This document shows, piece by piece, positions 1-11,900 of a stretch of 64,000 nucleotides of DNA. The translations under genes were made by a program, and so were the position numbers. The notes beneath the pieces are model-generated. The model ran no database searches. It was not told the DNA's origin and saw only the letters and a list, made by a program, of their open reading frames with translations. Source of the DNA: Orientallactaga sibirica (taxonomy: Eukaryota > Chordata > Mammalia > Rodentia > Dipodidae); assembly GCA_036365145.1 (NCBI GenBank), contig JAEOAD010000240.1, positions 62,001 through 126,000 of the forward strand, given 5' to 3'. Within the stretch, counting starts at the first letter, position 1. Every line of letters starts with the position of its first letter.

Positions 1-1439
1 AGGTCTGGCCCTAGCCAGACTGCATGGCAAAAGACACCAGGAAGTGGCTTCTGTGAACATGATGTCCTGCGCAGGCCTGGCATGACAACAGCTACAGTCC
101 CACCAAAGGTTCCATCTATCCCCCACTAATCTAAAAGCCCTATACCCTGAGCTCTCACTTAGCCAATGCAAACATTTAACCTGTACCTGTAAGGCATACG
201 CTCCCCTAACCCCTTTGGGCCCCCTACAGCCTCAAGGAGTCAATCCTAGAGGCCTTACCCCAAATTCTATCTGGCAGATGGATGTTACCCACATACCTTC
301 CTTTGGCAACCTCAAATATGTCCATGTAATTGTGGATACTTACTCTCAGCTTACTTTTGCTATTGCTCCCTCAGGGGAAAAGGCTTCCCATGTCATTCAG
401 GCGACAAAAACCGCCATGTTGGTCATGGGCGTACCCTGGTCAATTAAACTGTCAATGGCCCTGCATACACATCTGCCCAATTCACATCCTTCATGAAATC
501 TTGGGGAATAAAACACTCCCTTGGGATTCCCTACAACCCACAAGGACAAGCCATCGTGGCAAGAACTAACCGGACCCTAAAGGAACTAATTATAAAACAA
601 AAGTCCACTATGTCACCCATGGACCCCCACTTGTCCCTAGTGGAAGCTCTCTTCACCCTCAATTTTTCTCACCTTTGACGAGGCAGGACTCTCCCCAGCC
701 TACAAACATTGGAGATCCCAACCAACCACAATGCCCTTACCCTTGGTCTACTGGAAGGATCCTTTTACTAATATCTGGAAGGGACCTCACCCTCTTTTAA
801 TACAGGGGTAAGGGTATGCTTATGTCTTTCCAGAAACTTCACAGATCCTGATCTGGATCCCTGTCAGAAACATCAGTCCAGCCTCTGACACGGGGATTCA
901 CCTTGATGAAAAGGTGCCAAACCCCCATGCCAGATACAGGACTTTAAACTTATTCCCCCCCTTTTTTTCTCCTTTTATATCCTTTTTTCCCTACTACCAC
1001 TTCCCAGAAACCATTTCAGACAACTCTTCTTAGGCCATACTTGTTTGGTGTGGTGGGCCTAGATTCCCACACTTTTCCTAGGCTTTATTTTAGCCACTCT
1101 ATTTTGCTGTATTCCTCCCTCCTCAAGCACATACTTCTCCTTAGCCACACCTTTGCCTTTTTTTGCTTATTAATGCCTCTTATGGTAATGCTACCCTCCA
1201 ACCAGCCATAAATTCCTTTCCAACTCCTTTGATTACATTGATCTGCTGCTACCATTAAGGACACTCAAGGCTACTAATTATGACATTAAGGGTGAGCTCA
1301 AGACAGTCACTCAGCAACCTGTTCTACCCGTCTTTTTAGGCTCTATAGTTAATCCTCGCTCACTGGGACTGTTCACACCAGAGCCACCACCACATGGCCC
1401 TCCCATGCCTCCTAGGCGACAGCCACACCCCTAGGGTTT
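1..1439 (+). pseudogene. Betaretrovirus-like provirus remnant (pol integrase)
   Basis: The first ~105 bases repeat the start of the LTR at 1440, so the window opens inside an LTR-like piece. From 215 an integrase core is readable: the WQMD catalytic Asp is near residue 23 of the frame and is followed by a VDTYS segment. The frame breaks around 440 where the second catalytic Asp region should be, then resumes at 493-678. There the normal catalytic Glu of the QAIVER-type motif is Ala (QAIVAR), so the enzyme is dead even apart from the frameshift. At 730-880 a YWKDP...WKGP tract matches the integrase C-terminal domain of MMTV-type and other class II ERVs. No env is recognisable between 900 and 1430. 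Confidence 0.8.
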
Positions 1440-1820
1440 TGGCACAATGCAGGTCTGGCCCTAGCCAGACCACATGGCAAAAGAAACCAGGAAGTGGCTT
1501 CTGTGAATATGGCATCCTGCGCAAGCCTGACATGACAACAGCTACAGTCCCATGCTCGTGAGAAACCTGCTAGGAGATGATCTGTCTGGAGACAGGCTGT
1601 CATTGGACACAAAAAGGGGACCTCCCCATACAATGATTGGCCAGCCAAGCCCCTTTAAAACCTCCTACACTTTTTTGAATAAACCAGTTTGCTGCAGCTC
1701 GCCCTCTGCCTGCTTTCACCCAACTCCTGGAGTCTGTGTCGTGATTCCACGCTTCTCACCCCCACCTTGGCAGAGACCCTGCTGTCCCTTCTGGGCTGGC
1801 CCTAGGGGGGACCCCAACAA
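1440..1820 (+). repeat. LTR of the 5'-edge class II-like ERV
   Basis: Begins near TGGCACAATGC, a start shared with related pieces near 10089, 11687 and 11936, and ends ACCCCAACA at 1820. It has a CCAAT-type box (GATTGGCC, ~1635), a weak TTTAAAA and an AATAAA at 1678-1683. Its 3' end recurs at 14194-14242. I could not see a clear polypurine tract upstream, so the left boundary is approximate. Confidence 0.7.
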
Positions 1821-1824
1821 CTAC

Positions 1825-2553
1825 CCACAATGAGGTGTTGATCAGAGAGACCTATGAGGTCCCCAAAACAAGACACTTCTGTCAAAGGACTTGATTACCC
1901 CCTGAGGCAAAAGGAAAGACCCTATTGTTGACACCATACCCTGCTGACACAGACCATGGAGAGACCTGGCTGGAATCCAGAAGAGCCAGTCCCCAGACAT
2001 CCCATCTAGTGCTGGAAAGTGCTACATTAGCTACTAAGGGAAAGTGGCCAACAATGGTCTGAGCAACCAGAGGTTTAAGCTGAAAGGATGTACATGCCAT
2101 TGCAACAGTGGCACACAGCCTTGGTGGGTAACCAAAGCTTTCTGGTTGGCTAAGAGATAAGCTCAGTGCAATGGAACCCATATATGAAATTGAAAACCAG
2201 GTCAGAATCCTATGGAGACAAAGATTATACTCTTTAGTGTCAAGCTATCACTAGTCTTTGACTAAAAGAGGGGCTATAGCCATTAAATTCTCCCTAAAGT
2301 AATAATGCTTATCCCATTTAAACTATGCTGACTTCACTCTCTGTTGGAGAATCTGTTCTTTTTCAGAAGGTAGTGAGACCTGAGGAGATAAACTACCCCT
2401 CGCATTTCAGACAAGCCACAGCTGAAATCACAAAGGAATTGGGGAGACCAGCAAAAGTGCTGCTTCCATGGTAAACCTGACAACCAGTGCCAGGGTAGAG
2501 ACAGACACTGAAGATACTCAAGACTTACCAAAGCAGAGATCCAGAGGCTCCTA
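1825..2553 (+). mobile_element. L1 3' UTR fragment, left part
   Basis: Matches in reverse complement the minus-strand L1 3' UTR copies at 36986-37706 and 62041 onward, for example the blocks around the TTCAGAAGGTAGTGAGACC region. It is cut at 2553 by the LTR element that follows and resumes at 3870. Read together with 3870-4190 it forms one L1 3' end in plus orientation. Confidence 0.75.
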
Positions 2554-3869
2554 TGCCAGGGACGGCATGCTCCAAAAAGCCTGAGTCAAGACCCTGTGTA
2601 TTGCTTGACACGGATCCGACCCCATGGTCTCCTCTAGCTCATTCAACTTAAACAGAAAGGGGGAGATGCCGGAGACGGCATGCTCCAAAAAGCCTGAGTT
2701 GAGATCCTGTGTGTTGCTTGACATGGATCTGAACTCATGGTCTCCTCTGGCTCATTTAGTTTGGCAAGGACATCTACTTCTTTCAGCCATACAGCTCATG
2801 TTTGTTGCCATGATCTTTCTGGTTTCTCTCCTTATCTTGGCTTGTTCTTTCTCTTCTGTGAATGATCTGCAGGCAAGCCATGACCCCTGGGAGTTAGACG
2901 TCCTGCCAGCTTCTGATGAGACGATTTTGTGGAATATATTGTGCAGGCAATAGGAAATGTGTTCCCAGATCAAACAAAAATGGAGTGGAAAGCAATGGGT
3001 TTATTATAACAACAATAAATGGTGGGAGCCCCCTCAGGCTACTCGTGAGGGGCATAGATTTGATCTTGAAAGCTTGCTTCCTCCAGGTGGTCAGTATCAG
3101 TGTGACCCTGAGAGTGGGAGAGTGAGACTTAGGATCTGGGACAGGAGAGACTACAGAGGAAAATGGGCTGATGAGTTAGGTTTTATGGATTATTTAGCTG
3201 TTAGGGATTTGAGAGCCTATGACTGTTTATCAAAAGATGAGAAAATACAACTTCATAAAGATTTAATTCAGGCATATGTTCAGCAAATATAATTTGGATA
3301 CAATAATTATGTTATAAAGTATTGCTTACAGAAAGAAAAAGAAAGACTTACTGAGTTAACTATAATTGAATAATAGGCACCTGTTGTAGCCAATCTGTCT
3401 CTCACCTTGGTAGCTTGCAGCTGAAAATAGAATCAACATTTAACAAAGAATGAAAAAGAAACCACAAGCACTAGTGCTCCATGATTCAAAAAAGAATTGG
3501 TCAAGGTGTTTTTCATAGTTAATGGTTAACAGTGCTTGCTCATAAAGATTGTAAGGGATGGGGTTAACTTTCCTGGAAATATTATGTACTTGTAATTTCA
3601 AAGATTATGCATGCATGGCAAATTTGGACAGTTTTGTTTTTGCCTGTTTCCTTCTGAATCCTATTTCCTTGTATGAAAAAAATAAAAGACTGAGGTTTTG
3701 TGGCAAGAAGCAGAGAGAGAGAGAAGCCAGAGAGAGAAGTCAAATGGCTCACTGCTGAAGCCAGACCTGTCAGCTTGTACCAACATGTCCTAAGTTTCAT
3801 TATCGCCGCTCCCATTCATCCCCGCTTCATGATCTCACCCCTTGTTGATGCTAGGGCTGGACCCCAGCA
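2554..3869 (+). mobile_element. MMTV-like proviral remnant: 5' LTR stub + PPT + 3' LTR
   Basis: Flanked by a perfect 6-bp duplication CTCCTA (2548-2553 and 3870-3875), the size made by betaretroviral integrases. The first ~87 bases (TGCC...) are a copy of the LTR start. They run straight into a polypurine tract (AGAAAGGGGGAGA, 2654-2666) and then a complete ~1.2-kb LTR at 2667-3869 starting TGCCGG and ending CAGCA, with AATAAA at 3681-3686. So nearly all of the 5' LTR and the viral genome are missing while the outer ends and 3' LTR remain. It sits inside an L1 3' UTR whose sequence continues exactly across both junctions. Confidence 0.85.
2666..3292 (+). pseudogene. Sag-like LTR reading frame, interrupted by one stop
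   Basis: The ATG at 2666-2668 takes its A from the end of the polypurine tract and its TG from the first two LTR bases, the arrangement known for the superantigen (sag) gene of MMTV. The frame runs 95 codons, has one TAG at 2951-2953, then continues in the same frame for 112 codons to a stop at 3290-3292. Residues ~37-62 of the first part form a strong hydrophobic segment after a short N-terminus, fitting a type II membrane protein as Sag is. The second part has a KWWEPP motif, a P-x-G-x-Y element and an LSKDEK stretch near the C-terminus, in the same order as comparable Sag motifs. At ~207 codons it is shorter than MMTV Sag (~320), and I see no N-glycosylation sequon. Homology is an inference from architecture and short motifs. 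Confidence 0.6.
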
Positions 3870-4190
3870 CTCCTAAGAGCTCATCACTGAAGTAGACTTA
3901 AAACACACTGACCATGGCTCAGGGAATTTTGCAGAAGAGGAGGCAGAAAGATTGCAAGAACCACACATTGAGACATCACGCACAGAGGCATTACCTCCCC
4001 CTATAACTGACTGCTGCTCCCACAACACAGAACTCATAACCCCATGGTCATAACTCCAGCAACCCCACTGACAAGGGGTACTCAGTGGAATGGGTGCAGA
4101 GACAAAGGAAAAGAGGGTACCAACACATGATGTATCCACATAAAATATGTTAATAAGCATAAATTCAAACAACAACTTTCCTTCCATCAG
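3870..4190 (+). mobile_element. L1 3' UTR fragment, right part
   Basis: Continues the L1 3' UTR interrupted at 2553. The block around GGCTCAGGGAATTTTGCAG is the complement of the segment at ~37210 in the minus-strand L1 copy. It ends in an A-rich stretch near 4160-4190. Confidence 0.7.
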
Positions 4191-4236
4191 CTACTTTTGG
4201 TCAGGTGCTTGAGGACCTCAGTTTGATACCTAATAC

Positions 4237-4470
4237 CCAAGTAAAAAATTCTGGGTGTAGTGGCATTCACCTGTAATTCCAGCCCTGGGGCGGCAGAGAT
4301 CTCTACAGCTCACTGGCTAGACAGTCTAGCCTAATAAGGTGAGCTCCAGGCTAGAGAGAGACTCTGTCTCAAGAGAAATAGCATTTCTGAGGATAACACC
4401 CATTATCCACTGGCCACCACAAGCACATGCACACATGTATGTGTACAGATATATATGAACATGCATACAC
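4237..4470 (+). repeat. B3-like SINE with CA-rich tail
   Basis: Starts with a B1-type GGTGTAGTGGC head, has the TCTAGCCTAAT...GAGCTCCAGG middle and the tail region typical of rodent B3-type SINEs, ending in CACACATG-rich sequence. A second diverged copy lies at 31031-31255. Confidence 0.55.
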
Positions 4471-5105
4471 ATTCATGCACAGCACACACACATATGGACA
4501 TGACAAAGAAGACATAACACAGTGATACCTAAAGGATCATATAAATTAAATATAAAGATTTTTTTTCCACATAAACATTTTGTTTTAGTAAATAAAGAAT
4601 ATTCATGGCTTATATATTTAAAATACAATTATAGATAAGGATAGCTTCTAGGCCCAAATACTAACAGCAAAGCTAGTACTGCTAGTAGGAATCTAACCCC
4701 ACATGTATTTTATACCTAAAGAATAGGGGACAGCATGCATGTTACAAGTTACCCTCTAGACAGCTGAAGCAGGAAAGAACAGACACTCATGACAGCTGGG
4801 CAGCTACTCTATCTGATCCCTCACCTTCCTGATGCAGAAGCAGTGCAGAGCTGAAGTACAAGATGGGCTGGGTTCCTGACCTCATTGACTGGTCTTTCTC
4901 CCACTGTTAACATCAGGCCAAAGGCATTAGCTACAGAGGGTATCCTTTTATTATCACAGAACATTATTAACAGTATTAGAATAAGAAGAGAAAGCTACAC
5001 AGACAATCTTGTTTCTTCCCAAGCTTGGCAGTGAATAAATTTCACCTCCCAAAGACTTAGTTCAAAAATGTCCTATTGGCATTTGTACCATACAAGGCTC
5101 CTTAT
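4471..5105. other. No gene seen; ZUP1 intron 5 or beyond
   Basis: AT-rich sequence downstream of ZUP1 exon 5. I looked on the minus strand for the next ZUP1 exons (peptidase domain with the GWGCGYRN active-site segment) throughout 1-5367 and did not find them, so they should lie left of the window. Confidence 0.5.
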
Positions 5106-5220
5106 ACTAGAACTCATTCTGTAGTCCAGGCTGGACTTGAACTCCTAGCAATCCTTCTACCTCAGCCTCAGCCTCCCTTGTTCTAGGATTGAAAGTGTGA
5201 TCCAGCATCCCAGGCTTAAA
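5106..5220 (-). repeat. B1 SINE fragment
   Basis: Complement of B1: reads AGTCCAGGCTGGACTTGAACTCC and ends in a CATCCCAGGC-like head at the right. Intronic. Confidence 0.65.
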
Positions 5221-5367
5221 ACAAAGTATTTAAAAAATAATTACACACACACACACACAGTCTCTCTTAAAATTTTATAAACTTTGGAGTGTGAAAATTA
5301 AGCAAATTCAAATGATTCAGTGGCACATGCAATATCAAAACTATGGCTTTGATGCTTAAGCACTCAC

Positions 5368-5536
5368 CAGAAGTTTTTGTTTGCCCATCATCAATACCAA
5401 TAGCTAATGATTCCATCATATCCGCTTTCCTTTGATGAAATTCAGATGGATGCATTCTTCCCTTATTAACTTCTATTTCCATATACCGTATTTGCTGTTG
5501 CTTGTATCCTCCAGAATTATCTAAACCATACTGTCG
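5368..5536 (-). CDS. ZUP1: ZUP1 coding exon 5
   Basis: 169 bases. It begins after TTCATTAG with codons for RQYGLDN and ends ...KTSG, with one base before a GTGAGTG donor at 5361-5367. It contains the conserved EIEVNKGRM and RKADMMESLA segments just before the peptidase domain. Within the family this is the end of the ubiquitin-binding arm (zUBD). Phase 0 in, phase 1 out, matching the expected continuation in human ZUP1. Confidence 0.93.
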
Positions 5537-5919
5537 CTAATGAATACAAAACAAATGAGTTATTTTTATATCCCTGTACTTCAATGAGATGGGAACATAC
5601 AAGAGTTTTTATATGAAAATGTATGTTGACATAGTTTGGTTTATGGACTTTTAATAAAAATCAACTTGAAGATTTTTATGAAAATTAAATCATACAGGGC
5701 TTGGAGACATGGCTTAGCAGTTAAGCGCTTGCCTGTGAAGCCTAAGGACCCTGGTTCGAGGCTCGATTCCCCAGGACCCATGTAAGCCAGTTGCACAAGG
5801 TGGCACATTCATCTGGAGTTTGTTTGCAGTGGCTGGAGGCCCTGGCGTGACCATTCTCTATCTGCCTCTTTCTCTGTCTGCTGCTCTCAAATAAATAAAT
5901 AAAATTAAATCATACACAT

Positions 5920-5953
<34 letters not shown>

Positions 5954-8900
5954 CTTAATCAATTAACTATAAAGTACATAGAAAAAAATCTTTTTCAAAA
6001 ATACAATGGGCTGAAGAGATGGCTTGGTGGTTTAGGCACTTGCCTACAAAGGCAAAAGACCCAGGTTTCATTCCCCAGGATTCATGTAAGCCAGATGCAC
6101 AAGGTGGCACATGCATCTGGAATTCGTTTGCAGTGGCTGGAGGCTCTGGCACACCCATTCTCTCTCTCTCCCTCTCTGCCTCTTTCTCTGTCTTTCTCTC
6201 TCAAATAAATAAATAAAAATGACAGATTTTTAAAAACACAGACAAAACAGGCTGAAAGTTTAAAAAGGACACGTGATAAATAAAAATTGTACTTAATGTT
6301 ATAACTGTTATTCATCTTTGTACCTGCAACTTCTGAAATTCCATTTCTTGTCTTGATTCTTCAGATTTCCTTTGTCTGTCCTCTTCCTGTTGAAGCTGGT
6401 GAGCTAATTCTCGATCACTAAAACACTGATCCATGCCTATTAAGATTTCATAATGTTCAGGATAAAGTAACTGCTATAAACAAAACAAAGCTTACTTACT
6501 AGATAATAAATATTTTAAAATACAATAGATTATATTATTTGCCATTTATTCGTGACTGTGATGTCATGAATCAGGGAACACAAATCTGGCAGAACTCAGA
6601 ACTGCTTCTACTCGGCGAATTATCTACATTACTAACAACTAATACCCACTAATTCTAACAATACTAACACTGATATATCTAGTCAGTGTATAAGCTACAA
6701 TAAGCATTTTTTATTAACTGATTTAATTTTCCTGAGAGAGGTTACACTGATGCCTCTCAATACAAATAAAGAATGATTTTTCTAAGTTAGCACCAAGGGA
6801 GAACAAAAGAATAATAAAAGCACTAAAATATACATTTGTATAATACACATTTGTAAATTCAACATATTAATATGACAGTGGCTGACACTACCTACACAAG
6901 ACCTGAATAATAGTAGGGAAAAATGATGACATCAAAATAGAAGAGAGACTAGTTGGAAAGAAGGGATTCAGCAGAGGGATGAACTTATATATTGTCTATG
7001 TATATAAAAAGTTAAACAATAATTATAGTTTGAGCACAAATTATGTAACTTTGCAATATAATATCCTGCTCCCTCTCAACCAGTGTCCCTCAGTTTCATA
7101 AATCAGTGCCTTCTGGATAGTACCTTGTTTCCTTCACCCTCTATTACTCAGGGATCTCCAGAGAAACAAAACTGATAAAGACTAAAAGAAGACATCATGA
7201 GGGGACTTATCAGTGGATTGGTTCATACTGCAGGTTAAAAAGTTTAATGAGGACTGGAGAGATGGCTAAACAGTTAAGGTGCTTTCCTGCAAAGCCTAAC
7301 AACCTGGTAACTATGTAAAGCCAAATGCACAAAGTGGCACATGCATCTGGAGTTCATTGGTAGTGGCAGGAGGCCCTGGCATGCCCATTTTCTCTCTGCT
7401 ACTTTCTCTCTCAAATACATATTTTTTGTTTTATTTTTATTTTATTTATTTAAGAGAGAAAGGGGCAGAGTGGGAGTGAGAGTGACAGAGAAAGAGAGGG
7501 AGAGAGAGAATAGGTGTGCCAGGGCCTTCAGCCACTACAAATGAACTCCAGAAGTATGTGCCACTGTGGTAGTTTGAACTGATGGCCCCCAATATATTCA
7601 GTGTTTTGTTAGTTTATAGTTTGCATCTGCAGCCACTTGGCTGGAGGCAGTGTCTCTGGGAGGATATTAAGGTGTGGTGGTGGGCTTGAGATTCCATTGT
7701 AAAGATATGCAAAGAGTGCCCAGTAGGAGTTCCTGAGATGTGCTGTGCTGCGTGGCTTTTGCCTCTCTCTTGCCTGGTCCTGTGAAAGCAGGCTAGCTTC
7801 TTCTGCCATTATGGAACTTCCCCTGGATCTGTAAGCTTCAATAAATAATATCCCTTCCTCTATAACTGTGCCTAGTCTGGAAGTTCATCTCAGCGAATCT
7901 AAAGCTGTTTGCTACAAAAGTGGTACTAAGAGTGGGGTGAGATGAACCTGACCATGTGGATGTTTGTCTTTTGGAACCTTTGTTTTGGAGGAATGGGCAT
8001 GGACTTGGTGCTTGCAGCTGAACATGCCTTTTGGAGTGGTAAGCCACATATTATGGGTTATTCTGATGAGAGTTTGAGAATGCTAAGTGCAAATGGTATT
8101 GAACTTCAAGGCTTGGCTTATGAACTTTCTAAGGGGAAGGAAAGAATACAGAGGACTTTGCTGGAACTGGGTTACTGGCATAAGGGATGGCTGTGCTCTG
8201 CCACCCAGGCCCAGAGAGTTTGATCGAGGTTAAATTTGTAATGGACTGATGTGCTTGGCTAAAGATATTGGACTGAGAGATTGAAGATTTTAAGTTAGAA
8301 AAACTCAAGCAAGTTAAAATTAGAGGCACTGAGACTGGTTTTAGGATACTGGAGCTGCTATTGTCAACACATTAGCAATCTTAAGGAAGGTGGCCCAACT
8401 GCTTTACATTAAAACAATGGAGAGGATGCCTGAGGAAAGACTGTTAGAAATGCAAACTCTTTTGGAAAGAGTGTTGACTGGAGAAGGAACCTGCTTTTCA
8501 AGGCTATGATTTATTTCATCCATGGATTAAGAATATGGCTGTGTCCTGCACACCTGGTATTAGTTTTGGAAGCATGAAAAATGCATGGAGTGGTCATGAA
8601 TTGCACACAGTTCAAGGAGCCGCTGCTGAGATGCAGCATGAGGCAGGACATGAAGACCCTCAGGAATAGGCTGGAAGAGCCTTTGGAAGATGGACCATGG
8701 TTTGCATGGAGACCTGAAGATGTTTTGGATATACAAGACTGTGCAAGGGCTACCATGGAGTACACTGTTGGCCTGAGATGGAAGTTCTCCCTGACTACTC
8801 TGCCCAGCTGGAGGGGCGGAATTGGAAAACCTGGAGACTGTCAGTCTTGGGTTATGTTGAACTTGAACTGCAGCAGTTTGATGGTTACTGATGGTGGCTG

Positions 8901-11900
8901 AGTTTGCATTGTTCTAGTCTCTCCTTGCTATGCCTTACACCAGTTAAAAATGTTTATTCTGTGCCTTTATATGTTAAGAGTATTTAACTTGTTTGATTTT
9001 ATAGGACTATCTTAAGTTGGTCAAGACTGTAGGGATCTTTGAAACTGGACTGAATATAATTTACAATGTGTGATAGTTATAAATCTATTGGGGGCCAGGG
9101 GCAGAATGTGGTAGTTTGAATTGATGGCCCCCAATATATTCAGTGTTTTATTAGTTTATAGTTTGCATCTGCAGTCACTTGGCTGGAGGCAGTGTCTCTG
9201 GGAGGATATTAAGGTGTGGTGGTGGGCTTGAGATTCCAATGTAAAGATATACAATGTGTGCCCAGTAGGAGTTCCTGAGATGTGCTGTGCTACAAGGCTT
9301 TTGCCTCTCTCTCTCTCTTGCTTGGTCCTGTGAAAGCAGGCCAGCTTCTTCTGCCATTATGGAACTTCCCCTGGATCTGTAACCTTCAATAAGTAATAAC
9401 CTTCCTCCATAACTGTGCCTGGTCTGGAAGTTCATCTCACAGAACCTAAAGCTGTTGCTACAAAGTGGCATCTAAGAGTGTGGGTCCTGGAGAATAAAAC
9501 CCTGTGGTCCTTTGTCTTTGGAAGCCCCTTATCCAGGAATGGGCATGGCCATCCTCCAGCCAGCTGAAAATATTTTTGGAAAAAGTTCAGCGACAGATTA
9601 TGAAGTTATTCTGACAGAGAGTTTGTGAAACCAGTGCAAATGGTATTGATCAGGATGAAGGCTTGGCAGATGAGTCTGTGGCTGAAGACTTAGAATCTTT
9701 GGAAGAGCTGTTCATGCAAATGAAAGCCCCAGATTCCCATGCTGAAGAATCTGGAATCAGGCCCAGGGAAGTTTGGAAAAATTAAATTTGTAATGGAAGA
9801 GTCTGGGTAAAGATATTTACTCAGAGATTGAAGATTTCAGTTTGTGACAAAGGTCAGCTTGTGCTAAAATTAGATTCTCAGACACAGAAGAAATAATGTT
9901 CCTTATTGTCAACCTCAATCAAGAGAAGGAAGGTCTCCCAACCTGCTTTTCATTAAAACAATGAATAGGATGCTTTTTAAAAGAAATAAATGCAAGGAGA
10001 AAGACAAAGAGTGTTGACTGGAGAAGGAACCTGAATGGGTGCAAGGCTATGATTTATCAGCCATCCAAACAAAGAATAGATGTGTCCTGGCACAATGCAG
10101 GGTGGGCCCTAGCCAGACTGCATGAAAAAAGAAACCAGGCCACATGAATTGGGTTTTCTCACCAGGATGGCAGGTAGATCAATGATGGGTAAGACCCCAT
10201 GAGATGGGGCAACCTAAGACAGGCACCATTGCAAGATGATCCTTGGGGGCCTGGGGTCAACATGTTTTGGCAAAGAACCATGCCTCCCAGGGTTGCCAAT
10301 AATAAAAACAAAAGGAGGATTTGATGGCACAATTCTTGGGCTACTCTGCCCAGCTGGGGGCGGAAAAGAAACCAGAGAGTGTCTTCTGTGGACCTGTCAT
10401 CCTGAACAGACCAGTTTGATGGTTACTGATGGTCCCATGAGTTTGAGAATTCTTCTAGCGAGATGGATGATCTGTCTGGAGACAGGCTGTTAAAAATGTT
10501 TATTCTGGGACCTTTATATGTTAATGAGTATTGGCTTGCCAAATTTTATAGGACTATCTTCTTTTTGGTCAAGACTGTAGCAGGATCTTTGAAACTGGAC
10601 TGAATAAATTTACAAGTCTGTGTTGTGATCTATTGGCGCTCTCACAGATGTGGTAGTTTGAATTGATGGCCCCAATATATTCAGTGTTTTATTAGTTTAT
10701 AGTTTGCATCTGCAGTCACCTTGCTGGAGGCAATGTCACTGGGGGATATTAAGGTGTGATGGTGGGTTTGAGATTCCATTGTAAAGATATACAATGTGTG
10801 CCTAGGGGAGTTCCTGAAGTGTGCTGTGGCTTTTGGCTGTAGCTTTGCTCTGTGTGCTGTGTGCCTGGTTGGTTTTTCTTCTCTGCTTGGCCTGTGAAGG
10901 CAGGCCAGCTTCTTCTGCCATTATGGAACTTCCCTGGATCTGTAACCTTCAATAAGTAATAACCTTCCTCCATAACTGTGCCTGGTCTGGAAGTTCATCT
11001 CACAGAACCTAAAGCTGTCTGCTACAGCCACCTTGTGCATCTGGCTTGAGATGGGTCCTGAGAATGTGGATATTCGTTTTGGGTCCTTTGTTTTGGAGGA
11101 ATGGGCATCCACAAAGCCATCCCTCCAGCCACCAATAAAATATTTTTTGAAAAAGTTCAACGATAGACTGTATGAAGCTGGAAAGACAGAGAAACCAGTG
11201 AAACCAGTGGAAGCCCCACGATCAGGATGACATGGTGGCAGACCTCAGTCTGTGGCTGAAGACTGCAGAATCTTTGTTGGAACTGGGATACTGGCATAAA
11301 GGAGCCCCAGATTCAGCATGCTCCAGAATCAGAATCTGATATCAAGGTTAAGTTTGTAATGGAAAAATAGGCTTAACTAAAGAAGGAAGAGTCTAGAGTT
11401 TGATTTTTTTAGAAAACTTTCCTGGTTTTCTCTCAGTTTGCTGACACATAGGTCAGCTTGTGCTGGAAACATTCTCAGACACAGAAGAAATAATGTTCCT
11501 TAAGAATTCCTCAATCAAGAGATGTAAGTCTCCCAACCTCATGCTTTCATTATGAAACTGAATATCCTCTCTTTTTTAAAAGAAATATTTGCAAGGAGAA
11601 AGACAGAGAGAGAGAGAGGGGGGGGAGGGAATATGAATGGGTGCACAAGGCCTTATAGCCACTGCAAACAAACTCTAGATGTGTATGGCACAATGCAGGT
11701 CGGGCCCTAGCCAGACTGCATGCTAAAAGAAACCAGGCCACATCCCTTGGTTCCAGGACCCAGGATGGCAGGTGAGGCAATGATGGGTAAGACCCCATGA
11801 GATGCTGGGCAAGCCTTTAAGACATGCACCATTGTTTGATGGAGATTTGAAGGCCTTTTGGACAATAGCTTGGCAAAGAACCATGCCTCCCAGGGTTTCC

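Noticed and set aside
1552..1833. 93-codon frame in the first LTR as a second Sag-like gene
   Set aside because: This LTR is only ~380 bases, has no membrane segment in the frame and no junction-spanning start codon.
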